Origin: an uncultured Acidovorax sp.
GTDB taxonomy: Bacteria > Pseudomonadota > Gammaproteobacteria > Burkholderiales > Burkholderiaceae_C
Direction of reading: 5' to 3'
Assembly (NCBI GenBank): GCA_913774625.1
Contig: CAJYHL010000024.1
Span: 1 to 64,000, forward strand
DNA length: 64,000 bases
Below, piece after piece: positions 8,635 to 17,126 of this stretch. The notes beneath the pieces are model-generated. The model was not told the origin of the DNA. It was given only the letters and a program-made list of their open reading frames with translations, and made no database searches. Both the position numbers and the translations under genes were made by a program. Within the stretch, counting starts at the first letter, position 1. Each line of letters begins with the position of its first letter.

Positions 8635-9795
8635 TCAAACCATAGCGTGGCGGGGTGCCGCCGGGGGCTCGGGCGGCAGGCTCGCCATGTGCAGGCGGCG
8701 TTCGGGCACGGCGAAGCCCACGCCCATGGCCTCCAGCTCGCGCATCAGCGCCAGGTTGATCTTCTGCTGCAGGTCCATGTAGGTGTTGTAGCCCGCATCC
8801 AGCACGATGTAGACGACTTCGTAGGCCAGCCCCGTTTCGCTGAAGGACTGCAGATGGGCGCGGTCGAAGCGGGCGTTGGGCTCGGCCTCGATGATGCGGC
8901 GCACGGCCTGGGCTATGGCTTCGGCCGTGTCGGCAGGGGTGCCGTAGGCCACGCGGAAGTTGAAGACGATGCGCCGCTCGCGCAGGTGGCGGTAGTTGTT
9001 GATGGTCTGCTTGAGCAGGTCGGTGTTGCTCATCACCACCTGCTCGCCGCTCAGGGCGCGGATGCGCGTGGTCTTCACGCCGATCTGCTGCACCGTGCCG
9101 GCCACGCTGCCCACGACGATGAAGTCGCCCACCTCGAAGGGCTTGTCCACCGCGATGGCCATGGAGGCGAACAGGTCGCCCAGCACGTTCTGCACCGCCA
9201 GCGCGATGGCGATGCCGCCCACGCCCAGGCTGGCGACGAAGGCGGTGATGTTCACTCCCAGGTTCGAGAGGATGGCCAGCAGCACCGTGGCCCAGAGCAG
9301 GGTGCGCAGGCCCCAGGACATGAGCGTGGCCGACGCGCTCATCTGTGCCGGCCCGGTGGCGCCGTGGTGCTGGCGGTAGCGGTCCACCACCAGCGTGGTG
9401 GCGCGCGTGCCCCACAGGCCCACCTGCAGCGCCAGCGCCAGGAACCACAGCTGCTCCACCTTGGCGGGCCAGCGGCCGGGCAGGTCCAGCAGGCCCGCAC
9501 CCACCAGCAGCGCGGCCAGCAGGATCAAGAGGCGGCTGGTGCCGGCCAGCACCTGGAGGGCGATGGTGGCCGGCCCGCCGCGCGGCGCACCGGCGGCGGC
9601 GCCGCCCTCACCGGCTTGCTGCTGCTGCTGCTCCGCCGCCTGGCTGGCCCGGCCCACGGCCCAGCGCAGCGCCAGCATGAGCACCAGGTAGGTCAGCAGC
9701 GTGGCTGCGGCGGCGATGAGCAGGCTGGAGGCGGACAGGCCCCAGAAGGTTTCGGCGTGCAGCCAGGTGGTGGCGGATGCGATCTGTTGTTCCAT
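8635..9795 (-). CDS. MscS-family mechanosensitive channel
   Basis: A 386-residue inner-membrane protein. The order is a short periplasmic start, TM1 at about 22-42, a cytoplasmic loop with five consecutive Gln, then further helices near 80-100 and 110-125, a helix near 160-185, and the pore helix with the MscS pattern AFVASLGVGGIAIALAVQN followed by LGDLFASMAI. Next comes the beta domain (DKPFEVGDFIVVGSVAGTVQ, TTRIRALSGEQVVMSNTDLL) and a C-terminal alpha/beta domain. It opens under membrane tension to release solutes at osmotic downshift. A strong AAGGAG lies 9 bases before the ATG. Confidence 0.92.
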   Translation of the reverse strand: MEQQIASATTWLHAETFWGLSASSLLIAAAATLLTYLVLMLALRWAVGRASQAAEQQQQQAGEGGAAAGAPRGGPATIALQVLAGTSRLLILLAALLVGAGLLDLPGRWPAKVEQLWFLALALQVGLWGTRATTLVVDRYRQHHGATGPAQMSASATLMSWGLRTLLWATVLLAILSNLGVNITAFVASLGVGGIAIALAVQNVLGDLFASMAIAVDKPFEVGDFIVVGSVAGTVQQIGVKTTRIRALSGEQVVMSNTDLLKQTINNYRHLRERRIVFNFRVAYGTPADTAEAIAQAVRRIIEAEPNARFDRAHLQSFSETGLAYEVVYIVLDAGYNTYMDLQQKINLALMRELEAMGVGFAVPERRLHMASLPPEPPAAPRHAMV

Positions 9796-9935
9796 GCGGA
9801 GAACTCCTTTCTCGGAAGGGATGGCTGGAGCCATGGCGCTCCCGGGGCGAGCGGCACGCGAACCAGAACGATGGATGCGGCAGCGCACCGTCCATGCGGT
9901 GCGCCGGGGGCTCCTGCGGGGCAGGAGAGGGGCGG

Positions 9936-11747
9936 TCAGCCGCCGCTGCGTGTAGCGGCCGATGTGGCCGATGCGGCGGCTGCGTTCGCCGCGTCCGAAG
10001 CCGTGGGCTCGTCGGCCCAGCTTTGCTGCGCCAGGGATTCGTCCGGCGGTCCGTAATAGACGGCCTGGGCGGCGGCGTCGGTGTCGTAGCGCGGGTCCAG
10101 CCAGCATTGCACCACGCCGTTGGTCCAGCCGAAGCCGTCCTGCAGCGGGTATTCGCCGCCGTCGCCGCCGGTGGCGGTGTCGTGCGCGGTGGCACGCAGG
10201 GCGTATTTCTCGACCAGCTTGCCTTCGCGCTGATAGACGGCGCGCACGGTGTCGATCCAGCGGCGGCGCACTTCCAGCGCCAGTTCGCGGTGGCCGTAGC
10301 GTTCCAGCCCGCGCACCGCCATCCACTGCAGCGGCGCCCAGCCGTTGGGCCGGTCCCACTGCTGGCCGCTGGCGCATTCGGTGGTCGCCAGGCCCCCGGG
10401 CGCCAGCAGCCGCGCCTGCACGGTGCGGGCCACGGCGGCGGCGTGCGCCTCGGTGGCCATGCCGGCGTAGAGCGGCACCAGGGTGGCGGCGGTCAGGCAG
10501 GTGCGCTGGGCGCCGGCCTTCCAGTCGTAGTCGAAGTAGGCGCCTTCGGCCTCGTTCCACATCAGGCGGTTGACGGCCTCGCGCCGGTGCGCGGCCAGGT
10601 CGTGGAAGTGGCGCGCCGTGGCGGCGTCGCCCGTGGCCTGGCTGGCCTTGGCGATGGAGACTTCGAGCCGGTACATGAAGGCGTTCAGGTCCACCGGCAG
10701 CAGCTGCGTGGTGACGATCTGCGACAGCTGCAGCGTTGCCGGGTCGGCCGCGTCGGGTGCGCGCAGCCAGCGGGTGGAGAAGTCCCAGCCGGACTCGCAG
10801 GCCGCGCGCAGGTCGCGATAGACCTCGGGCGAGGGGCGGTCGGCCATGGAGGCGGTCTCCACGTCCTCGCGCCACGATTCCTCGCGCGGCGTGTCGCGGT
10901 CGTCCCAGTAGCGGTTCAGCACTTCGCCGCCCGGCAGCGCCACCACGCGGCGGCGCGCATCGCCCGGGTGCAGCACGTGCAGGCCGTCCATCCAGAAGGC
11001 ATGTTCCTGCAGCAGCTGGGGCAGGTAGTGCGACACGGGCGGCCCGCCGGCCAGGGCGCTGAGTTCGGCCATCGAGGCGAAGAGGGGCGGCTGCGAGCGG
11101 CTCAGGTAGTAGGTGCGCGTGCCGTTGGGCACGAAGCCGAAGGCGTCGATCAGCCGCGCGAAGTTGTCCGTCATGTGGCGCAGCAGTTCGTGCCGGCCCG
11201 AGGCCGCCAGGCCCAGCATGGCGAAGTACGAATCCCAGTAGTAGAGCTCAGCGAAGCGCCCGCCCGGCACCACGTAAGGGTGAGCCAGCGGCAGGGCGGA
11301 GCCGCGTTCCGGGTGTTCCTTGGGGCTGCGCGTGAGCACGGGCCAGAGCCCGTCGATGTGCTCGGCCAGCGACAGCCCGGGCGTGCCCACGTAGTCGTCG
11401 TTCGCCACCTCGGGCGAGGCGAAGTGCTCCATCACGAAGGCGCCCAGGTCGAAGCCGGGCTGCGCATGCCGGGCCCGGTAGGCGGCCAGGATGGCTTCGG
11501 GCTCCTGCAGCGGCGCGCAGTCCACGAAGGTCTTGCTGTCGGCGAAGACCTGCTGGCTCTGCACGGCGATGAAGAGCTCCTGGTAGCGGTCGGCCGGCGT
11601 GCAGTGGTCGCAGGGCGGCGCGCCGGGCGCCTGCACCCGCGAGAGGTTCAGGTGGATGCGGTAGGCCGGGTGCCGGTCCGAGATGCGGCTGCCGCCGGCG
11701 GCCGGGGCGACGGAGGGCGGGGCGGTGAGGGCGCTCATGCTGCTCAT
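9936..11747 (-). CDS. Trehalase (GH37), cytoplasmic type
   Basis: A 603-residue enzyme that splits trehalose into two glucoses. Both family signatures are present: PGGRFAELYYWDSYF (about residues 160-175) and QWDRPNGWAPLQW (about 450). The catalytic acid Asp lies in ESGWDFSTRW and the catalytic base Glu in GGEYPLQDGFGWTNG. No signal peptide is visible, unlike periplasmic TreA, so it should act in the cytoplasm. The track-like longer reading to 11831 is not needed; ATG 11747 lies 13 bp after the stop of the upstream SDR gene, so the two are co-transcribed. The last ~20 residues are Ala/Ser/Thr-rich. Confidence 0.9.
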   Translation of the reverse strand: MSSMSALTAPPSVAPAAGGSRISDRHPAYRIHLNLSRVQAPGAPPCDHCTPADRYQELFIAVQSQQVFADSKTFVDCAPLQEPEAILAAYRARHAQPGFDLGAFVMEHFASPEVANDDYVGTPGLSLAEHIDGLWPVLTRSPKEHPERGSALPLAHPYVVPGGRFAELYYWDSYFAMLGLAASGRHELLRHMTDNFARLIDAFGFVPNGTRTYYLSRSQPPLFASMAELSALAGGPPVSHYLPQLLQEHAFWMDGLHVLHPGDARRRVVALPGGEVLNRYWDDRDTPREESWREDVETASMADRPSPEVYRDLRAACESGWDFSTRWLRAPDAADPATLQLSQIVTTQLLPVDLNAFMYRLEVSIAKASQATGDAATARHFHDLAAHRREAVNRLMWNEAEGAYFDYDWKAGAQRTCLTAATLVPLYAGMATEAHAAAVARTVQARLLAPGGLATTECASGQQWDRPNGWAPLQWMAVRGLERYGHRELALEVRRRWIDTVRAVYQREGKLVEKYALRATAHDTATGGDGGEYPLQDGFGWTNGVVQCWLDPRYDTDAAAQAVYYGPPDESLAQQSWADEPTASDAANAAAASATSAATRSGG

Positions 11748-11760
11748 GTCTATGCGGTCT

Positions 11761-12654
11761 TCATTGCTCCGCATAGTTCCACAAAAGTCCGCCATCGACC
11801 ACCAGCGTGGTACCGGTGACGTAGGCCGCATCGGGCGAGGCGAGGAAGGCCACCGCGCCCGCCACGTCGGGCGGCTCGCCCAGGCGGCCCAGGGGGATCT
11901 GCGCGGTGAGCGCCGCCAGCTTGTCCGGCTGCTGCATCAGCGCGTCGTTGATGGGCGTGCGGATCGCTCCCGGCGCCACGTTGTTCACCGTGATGCCCAG
12001 CGGCGCCAGCTCGATCGCCATGTTGCGCGTCAGCATGCGCAGGCCGCCCTTGCTGGCGCAGTAGGAGCTGAAGTGCGGGAAGGGCAGGTCTTCGTGGACC
12101 GAGCTCATCTGGATGATGCGGCCCGGCCGGCCCGCATCGCGCAGCGCGCGGGCGAAGGCCTGGGCGGTGAAGAAGGCGCCCTTGAGGTTCACGTCCAGCA
12201 CCTTGTCGTAGTCGGCCTCGGTGGCGTCCAGGAAGCCGGCGCGTACCTCCAGGCCGGCGTTGTTGACCAGCACGTCCAGCCGGCCGAAGGCGGCATCCGC
12301 CTCGGCCACCAGGGCCTGCATGCGCGGCACGTCGCGCAGGTCGCCCGTGAAGACCTCGCAGCGCCGGCCCGTGGCGGCGATGCGCCGCTGCGCCTCGGCC
12401 GAGCGCTCGTCCTCCTTGCGCACGTGCAGGGCGATGTCTGCGCCCTCCTCGGCCAGCCGCAGTGCCACTCCCAGGCCGATGCCCTGGGCGCCGCCGGTGA
12501 CCAGCGCCACGCGGCCGGCGAGGCGCTGGTGGCCCCCGCCTTGCGGCGACGTGGACTCGGATGCGGATGGGGACTGCCCTGGCCGTGCGGCATCAGCCGG
12601 CTGTGTGGGCTGGGCGGGCGAGGCGGACTGGGGTGCAGGGGCAGATGCGTTCAT
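11761..12654 (-). CDS. SDR oxidoreductase, glucose-1-dehydrogenase-like
   Basis: A 297-residue short-chain dehydrogenase. After an N-terminal extension of ~40 Ala/Pro/Ser/Gln-rich residues the Rossmann fold starts with VTGGAQGIGLG (TGxxxGxG). NNAG, the catalytic Ser in MSSVHE, and YCASKGG (YxxxK) follow, and the C-terminus carries VTGTTLVVDGG. Many relatives oxidise sugars. Placement 13 bp before trehalase suggests the pair handles trehalose-derived glucose, but that is inference. The ATG at 12654 replaces a TTG at 12672. Confidence 0.85.
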   Translation of the reverse strand: MNASAPAPQSASPAQPTQPADAARPGQSPSASESTSPQGGGHQRLAGRVALVTGGAQGIGLGVALRLAEEGADIALHVRKEDERSAEAQRRIAATGRRCEVFTGDLRDVPRMQALVAEADAAFGRLDVLVNNAGLEVRAGFLDATEADYDKVLDVNLKGAFFTAQAFARALRDAGRPGRIIQMSSVHEDLPFPHFSSYCASKGGLRMLTRNMAIELAPLGITVNNVAPGAIRTPINDALMQQPDKLAALTAQIPLGRLGEPPDVAGAVAFLASPDAAYVTGTTLVVDGGLLWNYAEQ

Positions 12655-12781
12655 GGCGACAGGGTGGCTCAACTGCCGAGCTGGCCGTGCAGGACGGCAG
12701 CGCGCCTGCGAGTCTCCCTGCAGAGCCTTTGCCGGACGCGCGCAGGGCGCTCCTGCCTGCGGAGCCTTCCCGCAAGCCCGG

Positions 12782-13348
12782 TCAGGACAGCGGCTTGGGC
12801 ACCAGTTCCACCGCCAGCCCGCGGTCCGTCACCGTGATGGCGCCGGGCTGCATGCCCAGGCCGTCCGGCAGCGCCAAATCCTGCGGGCGCAGCGTGTGCA
12901 GCACCACCTCGCCCACCGACTCGCGCGCCAGCTGCGGCCCGTACTGCGCCAGCAGCGCTGCCGCTTCGGGCCGCAGGTCGGGAAATTCCAGCGAGTTCAG
13001 CTGGATGTCGTGCGCCCGCAGCGTGCGGTCGCTGGGCTCGTAGCGCAGGCCGAACTCCACGTTCAGCCGGCCGGGGTAGTTGCGCCGCAGCAGCGGGCCG
13101 CCCGCATCCACCGCCATGTCGGCCGCCAGACGGTTGCGCTCGGGCTTGAGCGCGATGCGCGGCGCCTGCACCGTCAGCTCCACCAGCCCGGCCAGCGGGA
13201 AACGGCGCGGAAAACGCTCGGCCAGCGTCTCTTCGATCTGCTCGCGGGGAATGGTGTAGCGCGGCCCGGCCGAGGCCGTGGCGGCGCAGCCCAGCAGGGC
13301 GGCGAAAACGGCGGCGGGGGCGGTGGCGATCAGGAGGCGGCGGTGCAT
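12782..13348 (-). CDS. DUF1439 lipoprotein
   Basis: A 188-residue protein with a lipoprotein signal: basic MHRR, hydrophobic core, and the lipobox LLGC with Cys at 21. The rest matches DUF1439: YTIPREQIEETLAERFP, then VELTVQAPRIALKPERNRL, then FEFGLRYEP-type sequence, and a final VTVTDRGLAVEL-like strand. It is expected on the periplasmic face of a membrane; relatives resemble lipid-binding tubular (TULIP-like) proteins, but a function is not established. It is divergent from the 3-methyladenine glycosylase gene across 175 bp. Confidence 0.82.
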   Translation of the reverse strand: MHRRLLIATAPAAVFAALLGCAATASAGPRYTIPREQIEETLAERFPRRFPLAGLVELTVQAPRIALKPERNRLAADMAVDAGGPLLRRNYPGRLNVEFGLRYEPSDRTLRAHDIQLNSLEFPDLRPEAAALLAQYGPQLARESVGEVVLHTLRPQDLALPDGLGMQPGAITVTDRGLAVELVPKPLS

Positions 13349-13523
13349 GGAGGAGGTGGGAAGGGGCGCGTTCGCGAAGACTGTCTTGGGCCGGCCATCG
13401 TATCGGCGGTGCCGCAGGGGTGTGTAAGCGGCTGTTGGACACGTGTGTCCGTCTGCCGCGCAGGATGCGCCATCGGCCGACGCCGCGTGCTCGGCCCCGC
13501 TGCCATCCTCTGTTCCGTACCCC

Positions 13524-14231
13524 ATGCCCAAGCCACCCGACATTCCGCCAGCTGGTCCCGTGCCCGGCCTGGTCCCCGCCGCCATCGACTTCACCGCCCC
13601 TGCGCACGAGGTGGCGCGCCGGCTGATCGGCGTGACCCTGCTGGTGGACGGCGTGGGCGGGCGCATCGTGGAGACCGAGGCCTACGACCAGGGCGACCCC
13701 GCTTCGCACACCTACGGCGGCCTCACCGCGCGCAACGCCGCCATGTTCGGCCCGCCGGCTCGCGCCTACGTCTATCGCTCCTATGGCCTGCACTGGTGCC
13801 TGAATACCGTCTGCCGCGAAGCCGGCCATGGCGCCGGCGTGCTGCTGCGCGCGCTGGAGCCCACCCACGGGCTGGACGCCATGCGCGCCCGCCGCGGGCT
13901 GCAGGACCTGCGCCTGCTGTGCGCCGGCCCGGGCCGCCTGGCGCAGGCGCTGGGCGTCGATGCACGGCTCAACGGCCATCCGCTGGACCAGGTGCCGTTC
14001 GCGCTGCTGGAGCCGGCCGGCGCCGCAGCAGCGCGCGTGCATGCCACCGCCATCGCCACCGGCCCGCGCATAGGCATCTCCAAGGCCGTGGAGGTGCCCT
14101 GGCGCTTCGGCGAGCTGGGTTCGCGCTACCTCAGCCGGCCCTTCGGCTCGGCCGTGGTGGCGGCAGGCCGTGGTCGGAGGGCGGTCAGGCTCGCTGCGGC
14201 GGAGCCGGGTCCCGATCCCGATCGGGCGTAG
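13524..14231 (+). CDS. 3-methyladenine DNA glycosylase (AAG/MPG family)
   Basis: A 235-residue base-excision repair enzyme that removes alkylated purines such as 3-methyladenine. Family hallmarks are in order: ETEAYDQGDPASHTYGG, TARNAAMFGPPARAYVYRSY, GLHWCLN, and GPGRLAQALG. The catalytic Glu is that of VETEAY. The ATG at 13524 was chosen over 13443 because it gives a short N-terminus. Its last 47 bases overlap the 3' end of the convergent DTW gene, so the C-terminal tail (rich in Arg, Ala, Pro) is constrained by both genes. Confidence 0.9.
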   Translation: MPKPPDIPPAGPVPGLVPAAIDFTAPAHEVARRLIGVTLLVDGVGGRIVETEAYDQGDPASHTYGGLTARNAAMFGPPARAYVYRSYGLHWCLNTVCREAGHGAGVLLRALEPTHGLDAMRARRGLQDLRLLCAGPGRLAQALGVDARLNGHPLDQVPFALLEPAGAAAARVHATAIATGPRIGISKAVEVPWRFGELGSRYLSRPFGSAVVAAGRGRRAVRLAAAEPGPDPDRA

Positions 14232-15075
14232 AGGCCGGTTCCCCGCTGCTGGCATCGTCCCTGCCTGCCACCAGCGCCCGCAGCCGCCGGTGCTCGTCCC
14301 CGTCCCAGCGCGGCGGCAGCTGGTGCTTGGACTGCAGGTAGTGGTGGGTGAAGACGTCGAGGTAGGCCTCCAGCACCCGGGCCGCTCGCGTCTCGCCCGC
14401 CAGTTCCAGGCACAGCGCCGCCACCTCCGACGTGCAGAAATGGTCGCCCCGCGTGGAGCGCCGCAGCCGGTAGCGCGACAGCTGGCCCGGCTCCAGGCTC
14501 AGCACCGGCAGGTCGTCCAGATAGGGGCTCTTGCGGAACATCTTGCGCGCCTCGGGCCAGGTGGCGTCCAGCAGCACGAAGAGCGGGCGCTTTGCCGAGG
14601 CCGGTACGGCTGGCGTGCCATGGGCTGGCGGCGGGGGCGGCGGCAGCAGCTGGGTGACCACGCGCTGCGGCTCCACGAATTCGCCCGGGAACACCACATA
14701 GGGCTGCCACTGCGGATCGCGCAGCAGCGCCAGCAGGCCCGGGTCCACCTCGGTGCGCGCCCAGCCGAAGGCGAAGGTGTCGGCCACCACGTCCGCTACC
14801 AGCCAGCCCGTGTTGCTGGGCTTGAGCGGCTCGATGTCCGCCATCAGCAGGCACACGCCCGCGCCCACCGCCACCTGCGGCCGCGCCGCGCACAGGCAAT
14901 GGCTGGGCGGCAGCCGGCAGCCCGGGCAGCGCTCGCCGCGCGGCCCGCCCCGGGCCAGGAAGGGTTTGGCGCTGCGGGCGAGGCGGGCGGTGCGCAGGCG
15001 GGAGACGGCGTGGGGGGAGGGGGGCGGGGCGCCGCTTTGGGCGTCAGCGGCGGCGGGGGCCTGGGGAGCGGTCAA
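14185..15075 (-). CDS. tapT: DTW-domain tRNA aminocarboxypropyltransferase (TapT/YfiP-like)
   Basis: A 296-residue protein with a zinc-type Cys cluster RCPGCRLPPSHCLC (about residues 48-62) followed by the DTW domain. Visible are SNTGWLVADV, the FPGE loop, DATWPEARKM (the 'DATW' motif) and the C-terminal FCTSEVAALCLELAGE. Characterised members transfer the 3-amino-3-carboxypropyl group of S-adenosylmethionine to uridine 47 of tRNAs. The only good start is a TTG at 15075, overlapping the hepT stop as TTGA, so translation is probably coupled. An ~11-residue Pro-rich insert (LLPPPPPPAHG) sits in a loop. Confidence 0.85.
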   Translation of the reverse strand: MTAPQAPAAADAQSGAPPPSPHAVSRLRTARLARSAKPFLARGGPRGERCPGCRLPPSHCLCAARPQVAVGAGVCLLMADIEPLKPSNTGWLVADVVADTFAFGWARTEVDPGLLALLRDPQWQPYVVFPGEFVEPQRVVTQLLPPPPPPAHGTPAVPASAKRPLFVLLDATWPEARKMFRKSPYLDDLPVLSLEPGQLSRYRLRRSTRGDHFCTSEVAALCLELAGETRAARVLEAYLDVFTHHYLQSKHQLPPRWDGDEHRRLRALVAGRDDASSGEPASTPDRDRDPAPPQRA

Positions 15076-15419
15076 TCCAGTTCTTTCAGTAGTTCGGCGG
15101 TGAGTCTCGCCAAACCGGGCAGCGAGTCCTGCGCCACGTTCCAGACTGTGCGGACGTGGACGCGGGCATAGCCGTGGATCAGTTGGTTGCGAAAAGCGAC
15201 GATCTGAGCCAGATCGGGGATGCGTGCTGCCAGCGCAGCATCCGCCCTGGCCAGTTGCCCCAGTGCTTCACCGATGATTTCGAACTTGCGCTCCACCGCC
15301 GCCTGCGCCATTTCGCTGGCGGCATAGTCTTCTGCGCTCATTCCTGCCAGAAAGCGTTGGATGGCACCGGCGGCTTCCTGCACGTCCCAAAGAAAGGCGC
15401 GCGGATCACGCAGAGACAT
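15072..15419 (-). CDS. hepT: HepT-family toxin (HEPN, DUF86)
   Basis: A 115-residue HEPN RNase of a type VII toxin-antitoxin system. The catalytic RX4HXY motif is intact: Arg77, His82 and Tyr84 in RNQLIHGY. Its partner MntA lies just upstream with a 14-bp overlap. In studied pairs the antitoxin adds AMP groups to the Tyr of this motif and so blocks RNase activity. Its stop overlaps the start of the DTW gene by four bases (TTGA), an unusual link between a toxin pair and a tRNA-modifying gene. Confidence 0.9.
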   Translation of the reverse strand: MSLRDPRAFLWDVQEAAGAIQRFLAGMSAEDYAASEMAQAAVERKFEIIGEALGQLARADAALAARIPDLAQIVAFRNQLIHGYARVHVRTVWNVAQDSLPGLARLTAELLKELD

Positions 15420-15717
15420 ACACCGGCTCGCGTGATTGCTGGATGCCTGCCAGCACGTAGGGGTTGCGCACTGCGCCGGGCTCGATCAGATCCACCGGCC
15501 GGCCCAGCAGTTGCTCCAGCGCCGTCTTGATGCCGAAGAAGGCGTGCAAGCCCGCCGGCGAGCCGGGCGAAAACTCGACCAGAAAATCCACGTCGCTGCG
15601 GACCGGGTCGAAGTCGTCAGCGCGCGCGGCGGAGCCGAACACCTCCAGCCTGCGCACGCCGAAGCGCCCGCAGATGGCGGCGATTTGCGGCAGGTGCTGA
15701 GCGAGGGTGGGGTGCAT
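15406..15717 (-). CDS. mntA: MntA-family nucleotidyltransferase antitoxin
   Basis: A 103-residue minimal nucleotidyltransferase. The active site is present: VFGSAARADDF with Gly28-Ser29, then SDVD with Asp42 and Asp44 (GS...DxD) and a third acidic position in PVDLIEP. It should AMPylate the HepT toxin encoded next to it, with which it overlaps by 14 bp. The ATG at 15717 follows CTAGAATCCAGGCCC; a longer reading to 15804 would run into the upstream gene region and lacks support. Confidence 0.9.
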   Translation of the reverse strand: MHPTLAQHLPQIAAICGRFGVRRLEVFGSAARADDFDPVRSDVDFLVEFSPGSPAGLHAFFGIKTALEQLLGRPVDLIEPGAVRNPYVLAGIQQSREPVYVSA

Positions 15718-15740
15718 GGGCCTGGATTCTAGAGAGGCAC

Positions 15741-16352
15741 CTATGCGCCCTGGCCCACATGCTCCAGCTCGAACAGCGGCACCTCCGCCTCCCGGCTCAG
15801 CCACAGCCCGCCGCCCAGTTCCACGAAATGCTCGCGCAGGCCGCTGCGGTAGAGCCCGGCGCTGTGGCGGAAGACGCGGCCGTCGGTCAGGTCCTCGTCG
15901 ATGATGTCGCGCTCATAGTCCTCGCGCGAGACCGCCTCGATGTAGAGCGCGCCCCGGCACAGCCGGCCCAGGTTGCGCAGCGCGGCCTGCAGATCGGGCT
16001 CGCTCAGGTAGGGCAGCACGCCCTGGCAGATCACGAAGTCGAAGGGCACGGGCGCGGCATAGTCCACCACCGAGCCCTGCTGCCAGCCGAAGCGCTCGCA
16101 CAGGTAGGGGCTGAATTCCACGCCCTTGTAGCGGGCGGCCGGGATGTGCTTTTCCACGATGCCCTTCCACAGCCCGATGCCGCAGCCCACGTCCAGCACG
16201 CGCAGCACCGGCACCCGCAGGTAGTGCAGGTAGCTGCAGACGAATGCGCCCAGCCGCTCCATGTGGGCCGGGTCCACCACGCTGGTCTTCTTGTCGAAGT
16301 AAAAGCGCTGGTAATAGGCGGCGTCGAAGGTGCTGGGGCTGGCGGATTGCAA
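15741..16352 (-). CDS. Class I SAM-dependent methyltransferase
   Basis: A 203-residue protein with SAM motif I VLDVGCGIGLWKG (about residues 51-63), an acidic motif II region (GVEFS) and the later strand FDFVICQGVLPYL. The N-terminus FDAAYYQRFYFD and the C-terminal SGLREHFVELGGGLWL are typical of a bacterial family with no assigned substrate. The start is a TTG at 16352 preceded by AAGGA at 7 bases. It lies after the VOC gene, with a hairpin terminator between them. Confidence 0.82.
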   Translation of the reverse strand: MQSASPSTFDAAYYQRFYFDKKTSVVDPAHMERLGAFVCSYLHYLRVPVLRVLDVGCGIGLWKGIVEKHIPAARYKGVEFSPYLCERFGWQQGSVVDYAAPVPFDFVICQGVLPYLSEPDLQAALRNLGRLCRGALYIEAVSREDYERDIIDEDLTDGRVFRHSAGLYRSGLREHFVELGGGLWLSREAEVPLFELEHVGQGA

Positions 16353-16377
16353 TGCGGGGTCCTTGGAAATGAAATCG

Positions 16378-16410
16378 GCTGCCGGCGCTGGTAGAGCCTG
16401 CGCCGGCAGC
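16378..16410 (-). terminator. Rho-independent-type hairpin after the VOC gene
   Basis: A perfect 11-bp inverted repeat, GCTGCCGGCGC at 16378-16388 and GCGCCGGCAGC at 16400-16410, with an 11-base loop. On the minus strand it is followed by a T-rich GATTTCATTT. It sits between the VOC gene and the methyltransferase gene and probably ends VOC transcription. Confidence 0.75.
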
Positions 16411-16449
16411 TATCGAAAGCGAAGCAAAAGAAAGAAGAGCGGTCTCTGG

Positions 16450-16836
16450 TCAGGCCTGCTGCGGCCGGAAGATGGCGCAGAGCTTGTTGCCGTCCGGGTC
16501 GCGCACATAGGCCAGATAGATCTTGCTGCCGCCGAAGTCGCGCCAGCCCGGCGGGTCTTCGCAGGTCGTGCCGCCGTTGGCCACGCCGGCCGCGTGGAAG
16601 GCGTCGGCCTGCTCGGGCGAATCCATGGCGAAGCCGATGGTGCTGCCGTTGCCATGCGTGGCCGGCTCGCCGTTGATGGGCAGCGTGATGCCGAACAGGC
16701 CCGTGGGGCTGCGGTAGAAGAAGCGCGTGCCCTTGTTGGCGACGCCGGGCCCGATGCCCAGGGTGCCCAGCAGGGCGTCGTAGAAGCGCTTGGAACGTTC
16801 GAGGTCGGTGGCGCCGACCATGACATGGCTGAACAT
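16450..16836 (-). CDS. VOC (glyoxalase/bleomycin-resistance fold) protein
   Basis: A 128-residue protein with two beta-alpha-beta-beta-beta modules: MFSHVMVGATDLERSKRFYD at the start, RSPTGLFGITLP, GFAMDSPEQADAFH, and the last strand YVRDPDGNKLCAIF. It starts like metal-dependent lyases (His at 4, Glu near the end replaced by Ala in CAIF), so metal binding is uncertain. The function is not predictable. It is followed by a hairpin terminator and is divergent from sbcD. Confidence 0.82.
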   Translation of the reverse strand: MFSHVMVGATDLERSKRFYDALLGTLGIGPGVANKGTRFFYRSPTGLFGITLPINGEPATHGNGSTIGFAMDSPEQADAFHAAGVANGGTTCEDPPGWRDFGGSKIYLAYVRDPDGNKLCAIFRPQQA

Positions 16837-16941
16837 GGGTGCTATCTCCGTGGGTAGTGAGTGGTCGTGGGGGGAAATGCCCGGGCGGGCAGGGCTGGGG
16901 ATATTAGCCGGGCGCCGGCGCGGGGTCTGTCTCGCAGGGGC

Positions 16942-17003
16942 TGCGGTGAATGCGGGGTTATTCGCCGCAGTTTTTGCGGTGAATGAGCCGCATAGTCACC
17001 GCA
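16942..17003. promoter_or_regulatory. Cluster of TGCGGTGAAT-type half-sites upstream of sbcD
   Basis: TGCGGTGAATG occurs twice in direct orientation at 16942-16952 and 16975-16985. Inverted versions lie at 16960-16969 (ATTCGCCGCA, one mismatch) and 16994-17003 (AGTCACCGCA). The middle pair could form a hairpin with a TTTTT loop. The layout, within the 290-bp VOC-sbcD divergent region, looks like an operator array, but no regulator is known. Confidence 0.5.
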
Positions 17004-17126
17004 TGTGGTCAGGCAAAGCCCTCCGCCGCCGCACCTGCCTCTGGCAACGCGCCGGCCGGCCGCGGCCCGCAGCCGGTGGCAGACAGAATATTGCTCACCG
17101 CAGCATCCAACCTCGCCCCCACCACC

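Noticed and set aside
9610-9640. Repeated CTG/CAG triplets in the MscS gene
   Set aside because: These encode five Gln in a cytoplasmic loop. It is ordinary low complexity in a GC-rich gene, not a regulatory or mobile repeat.
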